A DNA stretch of 64,000 nucleotides from Bacteroidales bacterium (GTDB lineage: Bacteria; Bacteroidota; Bacteroidia; Bacteroidales; UBA932), in assembly GCA_023667095.1 (NCBI GenBank), contig JAMPAT010000008.1:62001-126000 (forward strand). Direction: 5' to 3'. Position numbers and translations under genes: made by a program. Shown here one piece after another: positions 1 through 8,933 of the stretch (within the stretch, counting starts at the first letter, position 1; each line of letters starts with the position of its first letter). The notes beneath the pieces were generated by a model. The model saw nothing but the letters and a program-made list of their open reading frames with translations, ran no database searches and had not been told where the DNA came from.

Positions 1-1
1 G

Positions 2-499
2 GAAACGGATGAATTCAAGGAACTGATTGCGAAATATGCTCCGGAGCAGTTCACTTCGTCTTCCGGAGAGGAGACGGACTCTGCTGGATATGTAGAACGC
101 GTGGTGGAAGTCCCTTTTGTACGTGCGAATGGCGTGACTAAGGTTAAGTGCTCGATAAACGGCCTTCCGCTCCAGTTCATCCTGGATACCGGAGCCTCGA
201 CAGTCAGCATCTCCTCCCTGGAGGCCACATTCATGTACAAGAACGATTACCTGACATCCAAGGACATTGTCGGCAAGTCAACCTTTGTCGATGCCAACGG
301 CGACATATCAGTAGGTACTGTAATCAACCTCAGCAATGTGACATTCGCCGGTCTCGAACTCGAAGACGTCCGCGCCACCGTAGTCTCAAATGACAAGGCC
401 CCGCTCCTGCTCGGCCAGACCGTCCTCAGCCGCCTCGGCAAGGTGGAGATTGACTATGAAGCCAATGTGATACGGGTTACTGTCAGGGAGAGGAAATGA
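2..499 (+). CDS. Retropepsin-like aspartic protease, 5' end outside window
   Basis: The frame is open from base 2, so the gene begins left of the window; the GTG at 101 is probably internal. The visible 165 codons hold a clan AA (retropepsin-like) fold: the catalytic loop FILDTGAS lies about 60 residues into the visible part, and the paired LLGQTVLSRLG motif lies near the C-terminus. Such single-domain proteases act as dimers, but the substrate cannot be told. The stop is only 25 bases before the next ATG, so it may share a transcript with the vWA gene, although its base composition is richer in GC than what follows. Confidence 0.8.
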   Translation, partial: ETDEFKELIAKYAPEQFTSSSGEETDSAGYVERVVEVPFVRANGVTKVKCSINGLPLQFILDTGASTVSISSLEATFMYKNDYLTSKDIVGKSTFVDANGDISVGTVINLSNVTFAGLELEDVRATVVSNDKAPLLLGQTVLSRLGKVEIDYEANVIRVTVRERK

Positions 500-524
500 T
501 TGATAAATTAACTGCTTGCTTACT

Positions 525-2297
525 ATGAAAATTAAAAATGTAGTAATTGTTGTTGCTCTTCTAATAATGGTTTCTATGCAGATAAAAGCACAGACTATTA
601 AGGGAGAGCGTAGAATATATTATCTTGATGCCACATATTCAATGGTATCTCCAAATAGGTTATGGAAGCCATGCAAGGAAAATCTGATACGTGCAATCCA
701 AAATATCGATGACTGTAATACAGAGATAGTTGTCGTCGTTTTCGCAGATGACAGGAATCCGGCAAAGAATGTTTGGTATAAATGGGAAGACAAGGCCACA
801 GATTCAGGTAAGCAGCGCCTTATTGATAACATTAAGGCTGTTCCGCATCCGGTCAAATCTACAATGACAAACTTGTATCGTCCATGGACTGATTTTTATA
901 ATGAAGTGAAGCGGGATAAAGTCAATTACATGTTTCTGATGACAGACGGCGAACATGAACAAGGTGGTGACTTTCTTGGAGCTATAGACATGTGGTGCTC
1001 ATCAACTGGATTACTTACTTATGGCTTTTTTGTCGAATTGAATACTAAATTGAATACAGCGTCATCGAAAGCTGTACATAAGCATATTGATGCACAAAAA
1101 GAACGTTTGTGGCGTGTGTCGACGGCAGATGTCAATATTAATCTTATCAGGCTGGAAAATTTATCTACTTTCAATGTACGTAACGATGAGTTTATTGATA
1201 TTCCAGTATATTTAACAGGGAAGAAAATATCCGTACTCAAAAATTTGAAATTTACTTTAAAAGGTTGCAATGATTTCAATATAAATAAAGTAGATGTATC
1301 AAGTGATAATGTGAGATTATATGTTTCCAATAATGCGGATATATTTAATTTTCCTGTGAGAAGTAATTTTACTGTAAATGTAGAATTGCAGGATCCTGAT
1401 GACAAGACATTCCTTTTAACCAATTCCGTCAAAGTAAATTGTCTGAATGAAAAGGAAAGGGCGGTTAAGCTGGAAAAGACAAAAATCTGCGGTAAGGTAA
1501 AGCATTATGATTCTTTTGCTTTTGTCAAGGCTAAAACTACGCCTTTCGAGTCTGATATAGAAATGAAATGGAGTAATGATGCCATATGTGACAAATCTAC
1601 GTATGCAGAACTATTCATTGCCGACAATAATGGCAAGAAAATGTCATATTCTGATATTGAATTTGATATAGACGGAAAATCAGTTGACAGGTTTAGAATA
1701 GAACCAGGTTCTAATAAGATGACAATCTGGATTTCTTTTCCGGAAGAAGCAGAATATGGAACTTATCAGGGGTGTGTGAAAGTTGGAAAGCATGAAATGG
1801 AGAGAGTAAATAATTTTGTTCTTGACGGTGCGGTGAATCCTGATATCTTGTCATGGAACATTAAATATGTCCACGTCATGAATCCGCTGGAAAAACTCCT
1901 TTTATGGATTGCGATATCTATATTTACCATATTGACAATATGGTTTGTCTTTATCAGACCGGTTGTGTACCCACGTTTCCATAAATTCAAAAAAAATGTT
2001 CTAATTCGTTCCAATGATGCCATTGTTGCACAATTTTCGGTAAACTTTAAAGGTGCTGTGCGAGTCGTTTTTACAGACAAAAAGGTACATCAATCATCAA
2101 TATGCAGATTGTTTACAGGGAAAATAGTATCAGTAATTAATCCATATTTTGAGGTGCCGTTGACATTTGTCCCGAAGAAAAAGAGGTCAGCGATGGTAAT
2201 CGGGAAAGGATATTTTGTAACTCCAAATCCAGTACCGCAGAGTGGAGTGGCCACTATCAGCAATGCTCAGAAAAAATTAACCGTAACACTGCAATAA
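525..2297 (+). CDS. Membrane-anchored periplasmic vWA-domain protein
   Basis: The 590-residue protein starts at ATG 525; an upstream in-frame TTG at 516 is less likely because MKIKNVVIVVALLIMV is a clean signal peptide. A vWA-like domain follows directly. Its metal site is degenerate: DATYS (residues 35-39) replaces DxSxS, and a second strand ends in MTDGEHE. A middle region of about 250 residues is probably beta-rich. One hydrophobic helix (about residues 458-480, LLLWIAISIFTILTIWFVF) is followed by a basic cytosolic tail of about 107 residues. The expected topology is periplasmic vWA, one membrane span, cytosolic tail. It opens the AT-rich block and is 20 bases from the tubulin-like gene, so it may link an envelope signal to the cytosolic partners. 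That role is inferred. Confidence 0.75.
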   Translation: MKIKNVVIVVALLIMVSMQIKAQTIKGERRIYYLDATYSMVSPNRLWKPCKENLIRAIQNIDDCNTEIVVVVFADDRNPAKNVWYKWEDKATDSGKQRLIDNIKAVPHPVKSTMTNLYRPWTDFYNEVKRDKVNYMFLMTDGEHEQGGDFLGAIDMWCSSTGLLTYGFFVELNTKLNTASSKAVHKHIDAQKERLWRVSTADVNINLIRLENLSTFNVRNDEFIDIPVYLTGKKISVLKNLKFTLKGCNDFNINKVDVSSDNVRLYVSNNADIFNFPVRSNFTVNVELQDPDDKTFLLTNSVKVNCLNEKERAVKLEKTKICGKVKHYDSFAFVKAKTTPFESDIEMKWSNDAICDKSTYAELFIADNNGKKMSYSDIEFDIDGKSVDRFRIEPGSNKMTIWISFPEEAEYGTYQGCVKVGKHEMERVNNFVLDGAVNPDILSWNIKYVHVMNPLEKLLLWIAISIFTILTIWFVFIRPVVYPRFHKFKKNVLIRSNDAIVAQFSVNFKGAVRVVFTDKKVHQSSICRLFTGKIVSVINPYFEVPLTFVPKKKRSAMVIGKGYFVTPNPVPQSGVATISNAQKKLTVTLQ

Positions 2298-2317
2298 TCA
2301 TTAAATTAATATATATT

Positions 2318-5098
2318 ATGCCAAAACTTAAAAAGACATTGTACATTGGTATTGGGGGAACTGGAGTTGCCTCATTGCTTAAGATTAAGAAGTCTTTCAT
2401 CGACAGTTATGGGGAAATTCCTCCGATGATTGGATTTCTTGCTATAGACACTGCCACCGCAGCTTATAATCAAGAAGTGACGAGCAATACGGGAAGACCG
2501 ATTAAGCTTGCAGATAATGAATTGCTTGTATGTACTGTAAGGAATGCACTGCCTACTTATAAGACCAATCAGGCTATATATGACTGGGTGCCGCCAAAGA
2601 ATGTGGGTAATTTGAGAAATATAGCCGGCGCAGGTGCCGGAGCGATAAGATCTAACGGCCGTTTTATTGCCTATTATAATTTTAAGGAAATTCAGAACCA
2701 TATTTCTGCTGCAATAACAAAGATTCATCAGTACATACCGATGGAATCAAAATATTCAGTTGATACTAACCGCGGCGGCGTTGAATATCCGACAACGATC
2801 AATGTATTTGCTTCGGTAGCCGGCGGTACAGGAAGCGGAATGCTCATCGATACATTGTGCCTTGTAAACAAGACCATGAATGAGATGGCGCTGCAGTTCA
2901 GACTTTATCCATGGATTGTGCTTCCGGAGATTTTCCGTGCTATGAATACAGGCCCATCAATGAACAATGTCCTGTATAATACATACGGGGCTATCCGCTC
3001 ATTGGACTATATTCAGCATCTTGAACCAAACCAGCCAGTCATAAATTTCGGCTACACGACTATAGACGGACCTCTTTTTGACTATGCTTTTGTAATTAAT
3101 AACATGAATCGTGCAGGAGTCACTTTTGACAAACTTGACGACCTTATTGATGTAATTGCAAAAAGTGCTTTCCTGCCTGCAAACAGGATGGGAGACGAAA
3201 TTGACACTCCTTTTGACAATATTCGCCATCAGCAGGAAAGTCACACATATGATATCCGTAATAAAAAGGCGTGGGCGGCTTCCACTGGCAGTGCTGAACT
3301 GGTGTATGACAATCAGGCTGTCGGGAGAGCATATGCTTGCAGCGTGATATTCCAACTGTGTAATTCCATGCTGCAGTCAAATACAGACGGGACAGCGGAG
3401 GCAAATAAGTTTTTTGATAATGAGGATGTCCTGATACGTGAAAATACCGGCAGGGATGATGTGATTAATTATCTTCTTTCCCCATCTCCTGAGTATATGC
3501 TTTCTATAGACGAAAGTACGGATATCAACGATATATTGGGATATATTCAAAATACTTCGGGAGATGGAGTTGACAACGAACTTGGCAAGAAATTCCGGGC
3601 TAAACTTGATAACGTTAATAGAATATTTTCCGAATATATAGCGGCCTTTCTGGATAAGACTGCCAATGGATGTATTGGAGAGGCTCTGCAGTTTCTGCGT
3701 GCCTTGAAGTCACAGATAGGATTATGCCGGGATGAGATGGAGAAAGAAATGGCCGATTTCCGTGAACTGAATGCAATCCCTGCACAGTGGGAGGCCGACC
3801 TGAAAGGAATAACGGCTTCAGGAATAGCAAGCTTCTTCGGCAAGAGAACCAATGACGACAATGTAGAGGCCCTATCACAAAAACTGTCTCAACATGTCGT
3901 GAACATACGTGAGGAAAAAAGAAGAGACTGGGCCATAAAATTCTATAATGCATTTGAGGATACGGTTACTAAATATGAAAATGATTTTCTAAAAGTTGAA
4001 AATTATTTAAAAAACATTGGGAACATATATTCAAACAAATTGCAGAAAGAACAGCAATTGGCATCTTCTACTTCAAAATTCCAATTGTTCCTTCACCAGT
4101 CTGATGTCAGGAATGTCTCCGGCTATGTCCTTCCGGACGCAATTAAAGGAGCCTTTCATCAGAAATTTCAAAGTACTTTGATTACATGGCTGTCACTTGC
4201 ATCGGATTCTATCGACAGGCAACTTTGGGATTTTGCAGAAAAAACGCAGCCGGTACAAGATGCCTTGAATGTGTCTATAGACAGTGTGCTGAACGGGATG
4301 GAACCTGATAAAGTCCGTGAATATCTGGAGCAATTGAAAGTATTGGCATCTCCTCTATGGTCTCTTGACCCTAAAGGATACAATAATACAAATCTGACTT
4401 TAGACCAATTCATTATAGTAGGTGTCGGAAATAGGGATACCAGTGTACTTGTCACATCTCCAGAGTATTCCGGCTTTTTTGATGTCAATGCAAACAAGGC
4501 AAAATTTGCATCCACATACCAGAATGACAGGGTGTATGTACTTGTAGTTGAGAATCTATCTCCTATATACGCAGTGAATAATTATTCTACTTATGAAAAT
4601 GATTTCAAGCTCAAGCAGGAGAGCAATTATCCAATGGCTGCATATCTTGACGAGAAACTCAACAGCCGTATACTCTCGGAAAATTTCCTTGTTACCCCTG
4701 TTGTACAGCAGGATAATGTGCTTCAACTTTGGGTATGGGGATTTATTTTTGATTATATCCATTATGATCCAGAAACAAATTACTATTGGGTACGTTCAAA
4801 AAAGCATGGTGATCCAATAGACCGGTACCGCTATAATCTGAACAAACAGCGTGATGTCGCCTTTGACATATTCAAGACTGAAAAAATCTACCAGGAAATA
4901 GAGTCTCTTCTGAATGAACAGATTTCACGCCATGGAAATGAAGAGATAAACAAAAAGATACAGCAGATTAAGGATGATGGGGCATACCTTGATATGTATT
5001 CTAATCTCAGTCCCTTTGAAAGAGCCAATCTGAAGGAACCTAAGTTTAAGGCTGTATATAATTTGATGGCAAAGGAAATAGAGTTGATGACAAATTAG
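2318..5098 (+). CDS. Tubulin/FtsZ-like GTPase candidate (Tubulin_2 type)
   Basis: The 926-residue protein has an N-terminal nucleotide-binding core with tubulin/FtsZ-style loops in order: GIGGTG (residues 11-16, loop T1), AIDT (42-45, loop T2), GAGAGAIR (104-111, loop T3) and AGGTGSGM (168-175, the tubulin signature loop T4). It is more than twice the size of FtsZ; the C-terminal 500 residues are largely helical and charged. These features match the Pfam Tubulin_2 family, whose members are mostly uncharacterised and often lie beside vWA proteins. There is no signal peptide, so it is cytosolic. It is 6 bases from the next gene, so translation is probably coupled. GTP binding is inferred from the loops; polymer formation is unknown. 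Confidence 0.75.
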   Translation: MPKLKKTLYIGIGGTGVASLLKIKKSFIDSYGEIPPMIGFLAIDTATAAYNQEVTSNTGRPIKLADNELLVCTVRNALPTYKTNQAIYDWVPPKNVGNLRNIAGAGAGAIRSNGRFIAYYNFKEIQNHISAAITKIHQYIPMESKYSVDTNRGGVEYPTTINVFASVAGGTGSGMLIDTLCLVNKTMNEMALQFRLYPWIVLPEIFRAMNTGPSMNNVLYNTYGAIRSLDYIQHLEPNQPVINFGYTTIDGPLFDYAFVINNMNRAGVTFDKLDDLIDVIAKSAFLPANRMGDEIDTPFDNIRHQQESHTYDIRNKKAWAASTGSAELVYDNQAVGRAYACSVIFQLCNSMLQSNTDGTAEANKFFDNEDVLIRENTGRDDVINYLLSPSPEYMLSIDESTDINDILGYIQNTSGDGVDNELGKKFRAKLDNVNRIFSEYIAAFLDKTANGCIGEALQFLRALKSQIGLCRDEMEKEMADFRELNAIPAQWEADLKGITASGIASFFGKRTNDDNVEALSQKLSQHVVNIREEKRRDWAIKFYNAFEDTVTKYENDFLKVENYLKNIGNIYSNKLQKEQQLASSTSKFQLFLHQSDVRNVSGYVLPDAIKGAFHQKFQSTLITWLSLASDSIDRQLWDFAEKTQPVQDALNVSIDSVLNGMEPDKVREYLEQLKVLASPLWSLDPKGYNNTNLTLDQFIIVGVGNRDTSVLVTSPEYSGFFDVNANKAKFASTYQNDRVYVLVVENLSPIYAVNNYSTYENDFKLKQESNYPMAAYLDEKLNSRILSENFLVTPVVQQDNVLQLWVWGFIFDYIHYDPETNYYWVRSKKHGDPIDRYRYNLNKQRDVAFDIFKTEKIYQEIESLLNEQISRHGNEEINKKIQQIKDDGAYLDMYSNLSPFERANLKEPKFKAVYNLMAKEIELMTN

Positions 5099-5104
5099 TT
5101 CGTT

Positions 5105-7201
5105 ATGTCAGCATTTATAGTCATAAGTCTAAAAGATAGTTTGCATTGGATAGTGGACGGCATAGAGGAATGCCGTCCACATAATACTGCCGTCTTGACA
5201 TGTATCTCTACTGGAAAGATTATAAAGAAGGATGAAAAGTGTTATATCTATGAGTATTCTGTCTTTTCTAAGCATAACCAAGGAGATAATGGACGTATAA
5301 CGAATAAAGAAGAATCTGAAACTCCAGCAAATCTGTTTAATAATCAGATTGCCCAGTTTTTGAAGGTCAGCAATAATACAGGTGAGCAATTTAATGTGTT
5401 CTTGCTTGATAATCCATTGTCAGCTAATGATTTTCAGCAATCTCAGTGGCTGATGGGGGAGTTACGTTCAATCTATGAAACGCATAAGTGTACTAATTTT
5501 CAAATTGTTCATGTATTGTTCTCGTATGATGTCGAATCTCCTGGCAATGTGAATTCACATGTTCCTAAAATGATACTTGAGAACCTTCTTGATCAGACGG
5601 GCACCAATAAGATTTCTTTACCATACAAAACACTGTATGTAGATAATCAGAATAGATATGGTTCCGCTTTGTCTGTTGACAAGGAAGGACATGACAGGAT
5701 GATGCCGAGAATGTTGTGTGACCTGATGATGCTGATGTCAAACGAGGATGATTCATATAACACGGAAAATGCGACAAATGCAGCTACAGGAATATTCGCT
5801 GTCGGCTATTCGGAATGTATGTATTATCATGATGATGTCTTCAGATATTATTATCTGGCAGGAGAAAGGGATTTAGTTGAATATCTTTTGAAAGATGTCA
5901 ATGATGAGCTCTCCCTGGATTATGAAAAGTATCCTGCAGGTCTTGAAAACAGGCAGAAGAAACTAAGTAAAATATATGAAGAAGTATCTTTAAAAGAAGA
6001 TATAGATAAATTTCCAGATTCCATTGATAAGAAGATAAATGATATCATAATTGCTTTTAAAGATGAGGTCGTCAGTGCAAAGGAAACAGCTATAGTTGAA
6101 GCTCAAAAGAAAGATGTGGAATTGACAAAAATCGCAAGGCAGAATCGTCTGAAAGAACTGGCGACACAGGATTTCAAAGAGAATGGTGAAGGTATTGGTG
6201 AAGAGCCTTCTGTGGAAATATCGGATACGGTACAGATACCGTTGGACGAACGAAAAGGGTGTAATCTGTTTGCACGGCTTTTCCATAAAAGGACAATAGA
6301 AGAGCCTGTTGACCCAAGGGTAGCTGATATCTGTATTACAGAGGAGTCAGATAAGGTCGGGAATGAATTTCCTGATTTCATTGACAGAAAGATGATATAT
6401 GATGATTATTCCACGAGCATAGAAGATGATGAAGAACGCAATGAAAGCCTTCGGTGTAATGAGGCCGCATATAGAAAATTACTTTCTTTTATACAATCTA
6501 AAGTCTTTATTGAGTACCTGAAAAGTAAATATACGGACAAATCTACACTTAAAGATTTGATTGGTAGAATAAAATCGATAGCGGATTATTATGCTCAAAG
6601 GCAGGATTATTTAAGGCTACAGGGCAGAATAAAGGAATTGAGTGAACTGTTGAAAAAGAAAAATGCGGAACTGAAGGATTTCAAGCTTACATCGCATTGT
6701 ACTTCTGTTGAGAATTTGATAGATTTTGAAAAGTTGCGGGATTATTTCTCTTCGACAAAGAAGGAGCGTTGTGAAAGAGTGCTGGCCAAATGGAACGAGC
6801 GGAAAGAGAGGGAATTACTGTCTGAGATCTTAACGGAAAATATAAAATGGGAATTATTGGATTTCTATTATGTCAAATGGAATAGGCCTTTTGCATTTAT
6901 CAATAATTTAGAGAATGATGTGGATTTGAAACGTGTCTGTGACGGACTGATGACCCAATCTGTCCCGTTTGTGAATATCTATTCGCTTCCTGCGATAGCG
7001 GTGAATATGACATATTCATTTTTCTATACAGACAATAAGAATTGGACCGAGAGAATACAAAATGACAATATCGGTCTAAAAAATATTAATATCATTTACT
7101 CTACCCACATCTGCTCAAAAATCTGTATGTTTCAGTTCCTTCCGATGGATTATGAAATGGTCAATGGACTTGTGGACTGCATGAATGAGGAGAACGAGTA
7201 G
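5105..7201 (+). CDS. Uncharacterised 698-residue partner of the tubulin-like protein
   Basis: I do not recognise a family. The N-terminal 250 residues look like a mixed alpha/beta domain (MSAFIVISLKDS start). A charged helical stretch with many Lys/Glu lies at about residues 290-370, and a second predicted coiled coil at about 495-530 (LKKKNAELKDF). There is no signal peptide or membrane span. The C-terminus holds a globular domain with repeated aromatic residues. The gene starts 6 bases after the tubulin-like gene and has the same AT-rich composition, so it is probably a dedicated partner, for example an adaptor or a regulator of a filament. That role is inferred only from position. Confidence 0.6.
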   Translation: MSAFIVISLKDSLHWIVDGIEECRPHNTAVLTCISTGKIIKKDEKCYIYEYSVFSKHNQGDNGRITNKEESETPANLFNNQIAQFLKVSNNTGEQFNVFLLDNPLSANDFQQSQWLMGELRSIYETHKCTNFQIVHVLFSYDVESPGNVNSHVPKMILENLLDQTGTNKISLPYKTLYVDNQNRYGSALSVDKEGHDRMMPRMLCDLMMLMSNEDDSYNTENATNAATGIFAVGYSECMYYHDDVFRYYYLAGERDLVEYLLKDVNDELSLDYEKYPAGLENRQKKLSKIYEEVSLKEDIDKFPDSIDKKINDIIIAFKDEVVSAKETAIVEAQKKDVELTKIARQNRLKELATQDFKENGEGIGEEPSVEISDTVQIPLDERKGCNLFARLFHKRTIEEPVDPRVADICITEESDKVGNEFPDFIDRKMIYDDYSTSIEDDEERNESLRCNEAAYRKLLSFIQSKVFIEYLKSKYTDKSTLKDLIGRIKSIADYYAQRQDYLRLQGRIKELSELLKKKNAELKDFKLTSHCTSVENLIDFEKLRDYFSSTKKERCERVLAKWNERKERELLSEILTENIKWELLDFYYVKWNRPFAFINNLENDVDLKRVCDGLMTQSVPFVNIYSLPAIAVNMTYSFFYTDNKNWTERIQNDNIGLKNINIIYSTHICSKICMFQFLPMDYEMVNGLVDCMNEENE

Positions 7202-7232
7202 TATTTTATATTGATTGAGGTAATGTAATATT

Positions 7233-7442
7233 ATGAATACATTTTCAAAAATTCTGGTAACTATTGCCGTGATTGTTGTATGGCTGATTCTTTCTGTACT
7301 GAACAATGCCATTAGACAGGAATCAGGACACCAGACTCCTGGAATAATTGGAATGGTGCTGTTGATTGGAATGATTGGGGCAATCCGTGCGGTTTGGAAA
7401 AAGAAAGGTGATAAAAATGATTCTTCCACTCTTCAGAAATAA
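7233..7442 (+). CDS. Small two-span membrane protein
   Basis: The 69-residue protein has two hydrophobic helices (residues 6-25 and about 37-54), a short polar loop between them and a Lys-rich C-terminus (WKKKGDK). The positive tail suggests both ends are cytosolic. It lies 31 bases after the 698-residue gene and 21 bases before the J-domain gene in the same operon-like run. No family is recognised. It could anchor one of the cytosolic partners to the membrane. Confidence 0.6.
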   Translation: MNTFSKILVTIAVIVVWLILSVLNNAIRQESGHQTPGIIGMVLLIGMIGAIRAVWKKKGDKNDSSTLQK

Positions 7443-7463
7443 CGGCTGTTAATAATTGAAGAT

Positions 7464-8558
7464 ATGTTTGTAGACTACTACGAAGTACTGGATATACTTC
7501 CTGATGCAACAGTTGAATGTATAAGGGCCGCATATAAGCGTGAGTCGTTGAGGTGGCATCCTGACAAGAATGCAGGAATGGATACAACCAGGCAGATGCA
7601 GATGATAAACGAAGCCTATGCAATACTAAAGGAGCCAGAAAAAAGAGCCCGTTACGATGCTGAATATGCCAAATTCAAATATTCGCGAACCGAAGGTTCC
7701 GGGCAGAGATACCGGCAGACGGCTTCTACAGCGGCAGGTTCATCATTTGATTTTACTTATGATTATGACATCCATGATGATAAAGTAAATCAAGACATGT
7801 ATGAAGCGCGGGCGTATGCAAAGAAACTTGTAGACGATTTTATGTCTTCGCTGAAATCTTCTGCAAAAGACGCAGCCTGTGGCGCATGGAAAGCAATAAA
7901 GCCATATCTAATTGTAGTCGGAATTCTTATGGTATTTGGATTGGTTTTTCAGATATGTACGTCCCTTGCTTCCAATGGCAGGACTTTGGCAGTTAATGAT
8001 GTCGTTTATGAGGCTGTTCCCGATGGTTGGGAAACATACGAAATAAAAGGGAAATATGTTATATCTGCGCCGCCTACTTTAGAACTCCATAGTGAGAATG
8101 ATGAATTATTTAAGCCAGTAGATGGATTAACTGTCTTTCAGCAAGCTGGCTTATGCAAAATGACGGAGAAATCTAAAAAATTATATTGCAGGATAATGAT
8201 TCAATATTATGATGGAAAGCCTGGCGATTTTCTTAAAAAGCATGAACATGCACCTTTGAATCTGCAAGATAAGAAGTTCATAGAACAATTGGTTGATAAA
8301 GAGCTCGGTCCTCAAAGCTCTTTAATTGGCCATATTGATTATTCTTGGAAAAGTATAAATGGACAAAAATATATAGAAGCCAATTATACTAGAACTGGAG
8401 TCAATTTTGATTTCTCAATTCCAGTGAAATGCAGATTATGCTTATTCCAGAATGGAAATGAAATGGTCAAGATAGTACTCGCCTATAGAGAAAAGGAGAC
8501 AGATTTATGGGCAGAGGATTTTCAAACAGTACTGAATACCTTTAAATGGCTGAAATGA
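7464..8558 (+). CDS. Membrane-tethered J-domain (DnaJ-like) protein
   Basis: Residues 4-67 form a J-domain with the HPD motif at 32-34 in WHPDKN and the helix IV ending RARYDAEY. The central DnaJ Gly/Phe and zinc-finger regions are absent. A polar linker leads to one membrane span (about residues 148-168, YLIVVGILMVFGLVFQI) and then about 195 residues that would lie outside the cytoplasm. J-domains stimulate Hsp70 ATPase activity, so this protein could recruit cytosolic DnaK to the membrane while sensing something in the periplasm. No hsp70 gene is in the window. It belongs to the same AT-rich operon-like block. Confidence 0.8.
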   Translation: MFVDYYEVLDILPDATVECIRAAYKRESLRWHPDKNAGMDTTRQMQMINEAYAILKEPEKRARYDAEYAKFKYSRTEGSGQRYRQTASTAAGSSFDFTYDYDIHDDKVNQDMYEARAYAKKLVDDFMSSLKSSAKDAACGAWKAIKPYLIVVGILMVFGLVFQICTSLASNGRTLAVNDVVYEAVPDGWETYEIKGKYVISAPPTLELHSENDELFKPVDGLTVFQQAGLCKMTEKSKKLYCRIMIQYYDGKPGDFLKKHEHAPLNLQDKKFIEQLVDKELGPQSSLIGHIDYSWKSINGQKYIEANYTRTGVNFDFSIPVKCRLCLFQNGNEMVKIVLAYREKETDLWAEDFQTVLNTFKWLK

Positions 8559-8642
8559 TGATGTATGCTCATCGCTTGTTAAAATTATTAATACCTATGA
8601 GCTAAAATCCAGTTTAGGTGATATGATGAGGTTTTGAAAGGT

Positions 8643-8907
8643 ATGGAAAGTCTTATTGACTATGCCGGGGAGTGAGTGATTGTAAACGAAGTTTAAAACA
8701 ATTTTTGAAGGATATTAAAGAAATGATTAAGCATAGCTGCGGCTATGGGATGAACGAATTGGGGATATTCTGACATAGGATACAATAGCTCAGGAAACGA
8801 TGTTATATATGTTCGTGTGCAAAGTGGATATATTTAGAATAAAATTACCGAGAATTTAATATAGAAGAGATTGACATATTGGCCTATAGTTGCATCTTTC
8901 CGTCAGA
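8643..8907 (+). pseudogene. Decayed coding remnant before the Sel1 gene
   Basis: The stretch 8559-8933 has no intact gene. Protein-like pieces can be read in alternating frames: an ATG-started piece at 8643-8675 (VLKGMESLIDYAGE, stop), a Lys-rich helical piece at 8666-8773 (LKQFLKDIKEMIKH), a piece at 8754-8837 (YSDIGYNSSGNDVIYV), and an open piece inside the 78-bp repeat (EFNIEEIDILAYSCIFPSD). Two or three frameshifts would join them. The family is not recognised. Confidence concerns the decayed coding character, not the function. Confidence 0.35.
8830..8907 (+). repeat. 78-bp perfect direct repeat, left copy
   Basis: Bases 8830-8907 are identical to 12006-12083 in the same orientation. The pair encloses the Sel1 and TPR genes. 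Just upstream of each copy a related short sequence ends an open frame with TAG (8835-8837 here, 12011-12013 there), so the duplication probably includes the end of an older gene plus its downstream flank. The copies could mark an insertion by homologous recombination or a tandem duplication. Confidence 0.95.
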
Positions 8908-8933
8908 CTATTATAGTAAAATAACTTTCAAAT

